In this document: positions 26,540-32,453 of the stretch, piece after piece | How positions within the stretch are numbered: position 1 is the first letter of the stretch | Layout of the letters: each line of letters starts with the position of its first letter | Origin: an uncultured bacterium | GTDB lineage: Bacteria > Myxococcota_A > UBA9042 > PHBI01 | DNA length: 32,453 bases | Assembly (NCBI GenBank): GCA_938040325.1 | Contig: CALHXW010000143.1 | Location: forward strand, 1 to 32,453 | Direction of reading: 5' to 3' | The notes under the pieces: generated by a model | Databases searched by the model: none | The model's input: only the letters and a program-made list of their open reading frames with translations | What the model was told of the DNA's origin: nothing | Made by a program: the position numbers and the translations under genes

Positions 26540-27456
26540 GACGCGCTCGCTCGGTCCGAGACGTCCACAAGTGCGGCCGCGATGACGTCGGGCACTTCTT
26601 CTTGGAGAAAGTGGCCGGCGCCTGTGCGCGTCACGGTCGCCGCCGGAAGCGAGCGCTCCACAAAGCTGCGGACGCTTCCCAGGACTGGGTCCTTGTCGCC
26701 CCAGACGATGGCGCTCGGTCCCTCAAAGCGCGTGAGAAAGTCGAACCCGCGCTGGAGTCCCGCAATCGAGGGGTGTTCGTGGGTGTCGGGAACCATGCGC
26801 GCCAGAGCGAGCGGGGCGATGCCGTTCTTCCAGCCGCGGAGCGGGTAGCGGTAAGCCCGCCGCGCCGACCGCGTGATGCTGCGTCGGTCGCCCTGGGCGA
26901 TGTTCATGCTCGACTCGACCAGCCCAAGTCCGCGAAACGTGATGTCGCTTAGCAGCGGGACGCGTGACAGCCGATGAAACCAGGTCGGTTTGAAGCCGGG
27001 CTTTGGCGGCGCGATGACGGTGTTCATGATGACGATGCCGCGAAGATCGATGGTGTCGCTGACGGCCGCGAGCGCGCCGCAGCCGACCGGTCCGCCCCAG
27101 TCCTGGACAACCGCCAACACCTCGCGGAGCTCGAGAGCGCGGAGCGCCGCTGCCATCCATGCGATGTGGTTGTTGAGGGTGTGAAACGCTACCTCGCGCG
27201 GCTTCGTCGACAGCCCCAGGCCGATCAGATCCGGCAACACGACGGTGAACCGGTCGAGGTCGAGCTCTGCGACGACCTTTCGGTACAGGTAGCCCCACGT
27301 CGGGTTGCCGTGAAACATCACAACGTGCTCCGGGCCGTTGCCGACGGTCATCACGTGCATCCGCTGTCCGCCGACTTCGACGTGATGGCGTCGGTAGCCG
27401 GTGAGTTCGCGAGTTAGAAACGCCGGCAGCGGAGGAGCGTTAAAGGTGGTTCGCAT
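26536..27456 (-). CDS. Alpha/beta hydrolase, haloalkane dehalogenase-like
   Basis: The 306-residue protein has the alpha/beta-hydrolase fold. The oxyanion motif is HGNPTWG (49-55), the nucleophile elbow VVQDWGG has Asp 119 and Trp 120, the acid is Asp 256 (WGDKDP) and the base is His 282 (GAGHFLQEE). Asp as nucleophile, followed by Trp, and the Asn after His-Gly are features of haloalkane dehalogenases of the DhlA/HLD-I type (VVQDWGG), which hydrolyse C-halogen bonds. Other Asp-nucleophile hydrolases, such as epoxide hydrolases, are possible and the cap residues cannot settle it. The ATG at 27456 has GAGGG just upstream. It is coupled to the ATL gene. The upstream divergent gene is a metallophosphoesterase. 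Confidence 0.87.
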   Translation of the reverse strand: MRTTFNAPPLPAFLTRELTGYRRHHVEVGGQRMHVMTVGNGPEHVVMFHGNPTWGYLYRKVVAELDLDRFTVVLPDLIGLGLSTKPREVAFHTLNNHIAWMAAALRALELREVLAVVQDWGGPVGCGALAAVSDTIDLRGIVIMNTVIAPPKPGFKPTWFHRLSRVPLLSDITFRGLGLVESSMNIAQGDRRSITRSARRAYRYPLRGWKNGIAPLALARMVPDTHEHPSIAGLQRGFDFLTRFEGPSAIVWGDKDPVLGSVRSFVERSLPAATVTRTGAGHFLQEEVPDVIAAALVDVSDRASAS

Positions 27457-27595
27457 GGGTGCCCTCAGTGGTCATCACGCCCCCGACAGGAGCGATAACA
27501 GCGCTATCGTGGTTGCTGATTATGAGCAACCCGTTCGCGTCGTTCGGGGTTGCTGTGTATCGTCGGAGATCGGTCAGGGGCACTGGAGGAGCAGG

Positions 27596-29521
27596 GTGAG
27601 GATTTCGACGTTTGCGGCGCTGCTCGTCGCAGCCAGCGTGACGGCATGCGGGACGGACGACCCGCCAGCTGAGGACACGGTCGAGGTGCTGTTCGACACG
27701 GGACCCGAACCGGACACCCAGGTCGAGGACACCGCGCCTGACGACACAACGCTTCCTGACACCGCTCCCGAGGACGCACCCGACACCGCGATGGACACGG
27801 CTGTTGATACGGCACCACAGGACACGTTCATCGATCCGTTCGCGGTCGAGGTTGGCCCGGTGGACCCGATCGACCAGCCGGAGCCGAGCGAGCCGCTCGC
27901 GTGTCCGACGGTGGTCAATGGCGACGCGGAGTCCGACGATCTGACGGGCTGGACCGTGACGGCGGGAAGCTTCGACACCGCCAAGGCCGGAGGCGTGTTC
28001 GCGACGTTTCCTGAGGCCGAGGACGGCACCTACTACTTCTTCGCCGGCGAAAACAGCACCTCACGGATGGCGCAGACCCTTGACGTCAGCGATCAGGCGG
28101 AGGCCATCGATGCAGGTGGCGTCGTCGCCCAGGTGCGCTTGCTGGCCCGGAGCCACAGCGGCAGAGACGTCGGCTACGTCACGATCAAGGCGCTCGACGA
28201 GAGCGGCGAGGAGCTCCTGGCGCGCGAGAATGGTTCGTTCGCCGACGAGTATTGGCGTGAGCGTCAGGTCGCGCTCGAGCTGCCAGTGGCGACCCGGTCG
28301 GTTGTCATCGAGCTCCGAGGCGTGCGCGACAAGGGCAACGACAACGACGCCTACTTCGACAAGATCAGCATCTGCCTGCACCAAGGGCCCGCGCCGGCCA
28401 TCCCCGACGACCTGTACGCACCGCCGTACCTGATGCACCCGACAGCCGACGCCATGACGGTGCTCTTCGAGTCCCGTCGCTCGACGATTGCTCGGGTCGA
28501 CTATGGGCTCACCGAAGAGCTCGGAATGACGATCGAGGATGAGGAGGCCGTGACAAACCACGAGCTCCGACTCGAGGGGCTTGAGCCCGGCACGCGCTAC
28601 TTCTACCGCGTCAGCTGGGACGACACCCAAACCGAGATCTTCGACTTCAAGACCGCCCATGAGGCCGACAACGATGCCCGCATCGAGTTCGTCATGTTCG
28701 CTGACAACCAGGACGGCCCTGAGCGCTTTCAGATCCTCTCAGGCATGATGGCGGCCCTCGACCCCGACTTTGCCCTGTCGGCAGGTGACTGCGTGCAGAA
28801 CGGCACGCGACCGGAGTATCGCACCCAGCTCTTTGAGCCCCTCTTTGGCCTTGGCAACACCACACCCTTGCTGATCGGCGCAGGCAACCACGAGACCTAC
28901 AGCTCCGCGGTCTTTCGTAGCAGCGAGGCCAAAGCGCTCTACCACACGTACATGGACCAAGCGGGCGATGAGCACTGCTTTGGTTTTCGCTCGGGTCCGC
29001 TCTTCGTGGTCGTCATTGACACGGAGGAACTCCACAAGCCAGGCGCAGACCAATACGACTGCATCGTTGAAGCGCTCGAGAGCGACGATGCAACGACCGC
29101 GGACTTTCGCACCGCCATCTTTCACCGGCCGCCGCTCATTCAGTACTGGGACTCGGTCGCGTCGTTTCCCTCACCCGTGACGTTCTACGGTGCCGACATG
29201 GACGCTCCGGACGTTCGCCAGTACCTGGCGCCGCTCTTCGAGCAGCACAACGTCGACCTCGTCTTCAACGGCCACAACCACCTCTACGCTTACGCTGAGG
29301 CCTACCCGCAGACCGTCAGTTGGGTGACCAGCGGCGGTGGTGGCGGCGGTCTCGAGAGTGGCGTCGACAGCTCGTTCATCAAGGACTGGAGCGAGTACGT
29401 GGACGTCACCCTCTTTGGCGACTACCACTTCCTCCATGTGGCCATCGACAACAGCGTCATGGCCGTCCGGGCCATCACGATGGACGGCGATGTCCTCCAT
29501 AGCTTCTACGTGGTGCCGTAG
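27596..29521 (+). CDS. Purple-acid-phosphatase-like metallophosphoesterase lipoprotein
   Basis: The 641-residue product starts at GTG 27596, which has GGAGGAG five bases upstream. A lipobox ASVTAC gives a lipidated Cys. An Asp/Thr/Pro-rich stalk (about 22-85) leads to a jelly-roll-like carbohydrate-binding domain (about 100-260). A fibronectin-III-like domain then runs from about 280 to 355 (VTNHELRLEGLEPGTRYFYRV), as in plant-type purple acid phosphatases. The metal-binding domain has MFADNQDG, SAGDCVQNG, GNHE (Asn 431, His 432), FHRPP and NGHNH (His 560, His 562), giving a two-metal phosphomonoesterase or phosphodiesterase site outside the cell. The first motif is D-N-Q where the usual is D-x-H or GDxG, so specificity is open. 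Confidence 0.92.
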   Translation: MRISTFAALLVAASVTACGTDDPPAEDTVEVLFDTGPEPDTQVEDTAPDDTTLPDTAPEDAPDTAMDTAVDTAPQDTFIDPFAVEVGPVDPIDQPEPSEPLACPTVVNGDAESDDLTGWTVTAGSFDTAKAGGVFATFPEAEDGTYYFFAGENSTSRMAQTLDVSDQAEAIDAGGVVAQVRLLARSHSGRDVGYVTIKALDESGEELLARENGSFADEYWRERQVALELPVATRSVVIELRGVRDKGNDNDAYFDKISICLHQGPAPAIPDDLYAPPYLMHPTADAMTVLFESRRSTIARVDYGLTEELGMTIEDEEAVTNHELRLEGLEPGTRYFYRVSWDDTQTEIFDFKTAHEADNDARIEFVMFADNQDGPERFQILSGMMAALDPDFALSAGDCVQNGTRPEYRTQLFEPLFGLGNTTPLLIGAGNHETYSSAVFRSSEAKALYHTYMDQAGDEHCFGFRSGPLFVVVIDTEELHKPGADQYDCIVEALESDDATTADFRTAIFHRPPLIQYWDSVASFPSPVTFYGADMDAPDVRQYLAPLFEQHNVDLVFNGHNHLYAYAEAYPQTVSWVTSGGGGGGLESGVDSSFIKDWSEYVDVTLFGDYHFLHVAIDNSVMAVRAITMDGDVLHSFYVVP

Positions 29522-29646
29522 GCACGTGGGGCTGGCGCGAGCCGCCGACGTCGAACCGCCGCCGACTGCGACGCGATCCCATCAGCCGGTCGCTCGCCAT
29601 AGGGTGATTTTTTGGCGTTGCCGGCGGACCGGACTAGCCTCCGGGC

Positions 29647-30141
29647 ATGGACAAGATTGCTCTCACACACCAGCTCGCTGAAAAACTTCGAAGCTCTGCC
29701 GCTGTCGCCCAGCGCGAGATGCAGGCGGCCGCTGAAGCAGCGCGTCATGGTGCCGATGCGAAGGCGAAGCGAGAAGATGCACGGATGGCCATCGAGTATG
29801 GCGGCCTGGCGCGCGGCCAGCGTGAGCGAGCGAAGAACGCCCACATGGCGGTGTCGGTGATCGAGTCGTTTAACCCGCGACCGATTCCGCGGGGCGGCGA
29901 GATTCAGTGCGGCGCCCTCATCGAGGTCGAGGACGAAGACACCGGCACCGGTCGGACGCTCTTTTTGGCACCTGTTGGTGCGGGCACAGAGCTCACCGGC
30001 CCAGGTGGTGACGGGTTTCTCTCGGTCATCACGCCCACGTCGCCTCTCGGCCGCGCCGCCATCGGTATGACCGTCGGCGACTCCATCGACGTCAACGTCG
30101 CCGGCGAGGTCCGCTCGTGGGAGATCACCTGGGTCGAGTGA
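29647..30141 (+). CDS. GreA/GreB-like transcription elongation factor
   Basis: The 164-residue protein is the length of GreA (about 158). Residues 1-72 are helical, as in the coiled-coil that enters the RNA polymerase secondary channel, and residues 88-164 form the FKBP-like Gre C-terminal domain (GALIEVEDED, FLAPVGAGTEL, ITPTSPLGRAAIGMTVGDSIDV, VRSWEITWVE). Classical GreA has D-x2-E at the coiled-coil tip (GDLKENAEY); here the tip region reads HGADAKAKREDAR, so the acidic residues that stimulate RNA cleavage are changed. It resembles the Gre-like paralogues of myxobacteria (IEYGGLARGQ) and may alter polymerase rather than rescue it. The start ATG at 29647 has CGGGC upstream but no good ribosome binding site. 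Confidence 0.9.
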   Translation: MDKIALTHQLAEKLRSSAAVAQREMQAAAEAARHGADAKAKREDARMAIEYGGLARGQRERAKNAHMAVSVIESFNPRPIPRGGEIQCGALIEVEDEDTGTGRTLFLAPVGAGTELTGPGGDGFLSVITPTSPLGRAAIGMTVGDSIDVNVAGEVRSWEITWVE

Positions 30142-30200
30142 CGGAGCGCTCCGGCGGCGCATCGCGTACTGCGTCCGCCGGAGCGCCGCCGGACGGGACA

Positions 30201-30782
30201 CTAAAGGCACTGCCCGACCGGTTGTCGGTCGCAGGTTGGGATCGACGCGTCCACGCTAGGACGGTTGTCCTCGTAGGCCTTGTACGGGTCATCGTCGACA
30301 CGCCACGCAAGTCCGCAGTGTCCGTGGCTGTTGTCGATCGTCGCAAAGGGGAGACGCTCGCCGTTCATCAGGCGCGCCAGCTCGCTCGGTCTGAACTCCA
30401 GCGTGTGTCCGCACGAGACGTCCACCGGGTCGTCGCCGATGTAGGTACCCGCTCGGATGCAGGCCACATGCGGGTGCTTGCTACAGCCATAGTCGGCGAG
30501 CAAGACCGTGAAGTCCTCAGGGATCACCGTCGTGTCGCCAGGCGGCGACGTGTCCTGGCCGGCTGTGTCGTCGTCGACGAAGGTGTCGTCGTCGACGAAG
30601 GTGTCGTGATCGACGAAGGCATCGACCGCATCGCCCTCAGCCACGTCGGAGCTGTCTTCTTCGACGTCTGGGCTGTGGACGGCTCCGCTACGGAGGCCGA
30701 CTCGCCCGTCGAGGCACGCCGCGAGTGGCGAGAGTGACAGTCCGGCTAAGGCCCGCGAGAGAAGTTGTCGTCGTGAGAGCAT
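30201..30782 (-). CDS. Tat-exported lipoprotein with a Cys/His-rich C-terminal domain
   Basis: The 193-residue product starts at ATG 30782 with GGAGA six bases upstream. The signal SRRQLLSRA has twin Arg (4-5), and SPLAAC (Cys 23) is a lipobox, so Tat export and lipidation are likely. An acidic stalk with TFVDDDTFVDDDT repeats follows (about 40-90). The last 100 residues have CSKHPHVAC (100-108), SCGHTL (Cys 124, His 126), SHGHC (His 153, His 155, Cys 156) and TC/QC near the end (Cys 184, Cys 192). That cluster suggests metal binding or disulfides, but I recognise no family. A longer frame (31043) has no ribosome binding site and crosses the inverted-repeat element upstream. Confidence 0.8.
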   Translation of the reverse strand: MLSRRQLLSRALAGLSLSPLAACLDGRVGLRSGAVHSPDVEEDSSDVAEGDAVDAFVDHDTFVDDDTFVDDDTAGQDTSPPGDTTVIPEDFTVLLADYGCSKHPHVACIRAGTYIGDDPVDVSCGHTLEFRPSELARLMNGERLPFATIDNSHGHCGLAWRVDDDPYKAYEDNRPSVDASIPTCDRQPVGQCL

Positions 30783-31085
30783 CGGCAGTCTCCAAGCAGT
30801 GTGTCTTGGAGAGACCGTCGACAACCGCGACGTGTCTGACGACTTAAGCCAACTTAAAGTGCCGGCGGTGGCCGCACCCAACGATCCCGGCGCCCCGTCG
30901 TCGGCGACCTGTCCCGCTAGCCCGCACTTCTCACAAGCATTCGAGCGAGGACAAGGAGGTGCCGCACAGGTGCGGCTGGCGCGGACCACAACGCGGGTAT
31001 GCAGCTCCTTTCGATGTGTCCAGACCCCTTGAGTTTTCCGCAAGGAGCACGGCCGAACAGGTGCTGCAGATCCGCCGTCCGCAGC
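30783..31085. other. Non-coding gap; upstream region of the Tat lipoprotein gene
   Basis: Besides most of the 200-base inverted-repeat segment (see separate entry), the gap holds an AT-rich inverted repeat TTAAG-CCAA-CTTAA (30844-30857), about 70 bases upstream of the Tat lipoprotein start on the minus strand. It could be in the promoter. No other gene is supported. Confidence 0.4.
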
Positions 31086-31114
31086 CTAATTCTTGTGAGA
31101 AGTGCGGGCTAGCG
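30915..31114. repeat. 200-base segment bounded by a perfect 23-bp inverted repeat
   Basis: The arms are 30915-30937 and 31092-31114, perfect reverse complements; the left arm begins CGCTAGCCCGCAC. Beyond the 23 bp the inner flanks keep weaker similarity for perhaps 35-40 more bases (for example the AAT before the core with one mismatch). The right arm contains the end of the SRPBCC gene (codons for LARTSHK), and both arms read outward as the same short peptide, CEKCGLA. No target-site duplication or transposase is visible. Confidence 0.75.
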
Positions 31115-31541
31115 TATCAAGCCCCTCTTGGACGGCGGCACCGAAGGTCTTGGTGAAGATCCCGGCAAAGGGAAGCCACAACCACGGGTTGAAGTCGAAG
31201 CGGATATGCCACGTCACCCGCGCGCCGCCGCCGCTAGGCGCCACTGTCAGCGTCCCAAGGTGGTCTCGAATGCCGGGCATCCCAGCGATGATGGTGTACG
31301 AAAACGTCATGGCGTCTTCGTCGTAGGCGACAATCCTCTCGTCGATGGTCGACCAGCCAAACGGCTTGAACTCGACCCGGCGGACGGCTGGCACGCCGTT
31401 GTCAGGTACGCCCGGCTCGAGCAGGGTCACAGCTTTCACCTTCGGCACCCAGCTTCCGGTGGCTTCGTGGTCGCTGACCCTCGCGAAGACCGCCTCTGGA
31501 GGCGACGACACCTCGACATGGACCTCGACTTCCTTGCGCAT
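31086..31541 (-). CDS. SRPBCC (polyketide cyclase/START-like) domain protein
   Basis: The 151-residue protein is a single SRPBCC (Bet v 1-like) helix-grip domain. It opens with VEVHVEVSSPPEAVFARVSDHEATGSWVP, the usual strand-then-helix start, and has VRRVEFKPFGWSTIDERIV, FSYTIIAGMPG, GARVTWHIRF, and a long C-terminal helix beginning AAVQEGLDTLARTSHKN that closes the cavity. Such proteins bind or convert hydrophobic ligands; the ligand is unknown. The ATG at 31541 follows AAGGAG with good spacing. Its stop codon and the last seven or so codons lie in the right arm of a 23-bp inverted repeat. It sits 42 bases downstream of the anti-sigma-like gene on the same strand. Confidence 0.9.
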   Translation of the reverse strand: MRKEVEVHVEVSSPPEAVFARVSDHEATGSWVPKVKAVTLLEPGVPDNGVPAVRRVEFKPFGWSTIDERIVAYDEDAMTFSYTIIAGMPGIRDHLGTLTVAPSGGGARVTWHIRFDFNPWLWLPFAGIFTKTFGAAVQEGLDTLARTSHKN

Positions 31542-31583
31542 CTCTCACTCCTTCGTTGGGCGCACGACAGTTGACGACGGCCG

Positions 31584-32369
31584 CTATCGCTCGAGCGTCA
31601 GCGGCCAGACGCGACGCGCGATCGTCGGCGGTGGCTCGCCAGCGCCGACACGGTCGAGCTCTTGCCGTGGGCCAAGCACGAGCGTGAGCTCCCCAGTGCC
31701 TGGCGTGAGTCCAGGGGCATCGAGGATGACGGTGGCTCGAAGCGCGCCGCTGGGGGCGAACTCGTTTCGGGTGCTGAGCGGGATGACCGACTCGCCGCGG
31801 CTCCAGTAGGCCCTGGCACCCAGCACGGTACCGACGGCGCTCGCTGGCTTGGCGACAACGGTCAGCGTCTGTCCGATCTTGGCGACGAGTGGGTCTTCGG
31901 GAGTCGGATCCGACCGGGTCTCGCTGAGGCCGCCAGAGACTTGCCAGTCGTAGGCTGGAAGCGACTCGCCACCGCCGACCTGGGTGACGAGCAAGAAGCC
32001 TGCGACGGCAGCGATGACCAACCCTGTGAGCGCGAGGCCCCATGCCTGGCGCCGTCCACTCTTGCCGCCGCGGTCGATCGCGACCACGTTGTCTGCCGCG
32101 TCTGCGACACCCGCCTCGCGCACAACCGCATCCGCGATGGGTCCGGCGTCGAGGGGCTGTGACGCCGCCAGGTAGGCCTCAAAGCTGGCGGAGTCGGGGG
32201 CAAGCGACCGTAGCCGCTCGATGTCCGCGGCCGACGCCGAGCCCTCGGACACGCGCTCCCAAGCAGGGTCCGACATCCAGTCGTCGGCTTCGCGTCGCGC
32301 CTTGGCCAGAGCCTCGACCACCAACGGGTCCTCAAGCTCGACCGCCGCCTCGTCGTGTTCACCGCTCAC
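31584..32369 (-). CDS. Single-pass membrane protein, probable anti-sigma-like partner
   Basis: The 261-residue product starts at GTG 32369, which overlaps the sigma-factor stop (GTGA) and has AAGGAG eight bases upstream. Residues 1-107 are soluble and acidic, with a helical segment (DIERLRSLAPDSASFEAYLAA) of the sort that binds a sigma factor. One membrane segment is at about 109-129 (AWGLALTGLVIAAVAGFLLV). The outer domain of about 130 residues is beta-rich (LVAKIGQTLTVVAKPASA, ATVILDAPGLTPGTGELTLVLGP). There is no HxxxCxxC zinc-binding anti-sigma motif, so the assignment rests on topology and coupling to the sigma gene. Confidence 0.8.
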   Translation of the reverse strand: MSGEHDEAAVELEDPLVVEALAKARREADDWMSDPAWERVSEGSASAADIERLRSLAPDSASFEAYLAASQPLDAGPIADAVVREAGVADAADNVVAIDRGGKSGRRQAWGLALTGLVIAAVAGFLLVTQVGGGESLPAYDWQVSGGLSETRSDPTPEDPLVAKIGQTLTVVAKPASAVGTVLGARAYWSRGESVIPLSTRNEFAPSGALRATVILDAPGLTPGTGELTLVLGPRQELDRVGAGEPPPTIARRVWPLTLER

Positions 32370-32453
32370 GCTTGTAGCTCCTTGGCGCATCCACGCAGCT
32401 TCTTGCGCAGCCGGCTGCGCCAAGCATAGACGCTGTTAGGGTTCATCGCCATG
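32366..32453 (-). CDS. ECF-type sigma factor, C-terminal end (partial)
   Basis: Only the last 28 codons lie in the window, running off the right edge. They read MAMNPNSVYAWRSRLRKKLR, then GCAKELQA. NPNSVYAWRSRLRKKL is typical of the region 4.2 recognition helix of ECF sigma factors, which binds the -35 element. The stop TGA overlaps the GTG start of the anti-sigma-like gene. The family is clear from this motif and from the partner gene, though the subgroup cannot be read. Confidence 0.75.
   Translation of the reverse strand, partial: MAMNPNSVYAWRSRLRKKLRGCAKELQA

Overview
The window (32,453 bases, high GC) looks like chromosomal sequence from a myxobacterium-like organism (Myxococcota or a close relative). 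Four things point that way. A Cys-rich surface protein ends in a MYXO-CTERM-type tail. Lipoproteins carry long Asp/Thr/Pro-rich stalks. A tail-anchored Ser/Thr protein kinase has an HRDISPHN catalytic loop. There is also a lipoprotein trypsin with two C-terminal pre-peptidase-like (PPC) domains. I see no rRNA, tRNA, CRISPR array, phage genes or recognisable transposase.

Layout. Bases 1-5,500 hold the 3' part of a kinase-fold-like protein, a small cold-shock-domain protein, polyphosphate kinase (ppk1) and a membrane GGDEF protein. Bases 5,500-11,840 hold a 650-base gap with inverted repeats, a secreted trypsin, a membrane protein with an HEVQH zinc-protease-like motif, and the Cys-repeat/IPT/MYXO-CTERM protein. 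Bases 11,860-16,280 are all on the minus strand: a translationally coupled pair (small membrane protein and GMC oxidoreductase), a putative lipoprotein, and the Ser/Thr kinase. Bases 16,600-19,000 carry a coiled-coil hypothetical protein, a structured 675-base gap, and an outer-membrane beta-barrel protein.

Bases 19,290-22,730 form a methylation-cycle module. It contains a DUF2378/TIGR02265-like gene, an ArsR-type HTH fused to a methyltransferase domain (SahR-like), and S-adenosylhomocysteinase (ahcY). The ahcY gene is preceded by two perfect 26-base direct repeats, each containing an inverted repeat, lying on a candidate sigma-70 promoter. A TrmH/SpoU RNA methyltransferase follows.

Bases 23,640-27,460 (minus) hold a Slt70-like lytic transglycosylase lipoprotein, an alkyltransferase-like (ATL) protein and a haloalkane-dehalogenase-like hydrolase, the last two with an ATGA overlap. 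Bases 27,600-32,453 hold a metallophosphoesterase lipoprotein, a GreA/GreB-like factor, a Tat lipoprotein rich in Cys and His, an SRPBCC protein, a single-pass anti-sigma-like protein, and the last 28 codons of an ECF sigma factor. A 200-base segment bounded by a perfect 23-bp inverted repeat lies between the SRPBCC and Tat lipoprotein genes.

The most interesting regulatory signal is the SahR-like regulator with repeated operators before ahcY. The most unexplained structures are the 200-base inverted-repeat element and the HExxH membrane protein. No multi-gene defence or mobile system was found.
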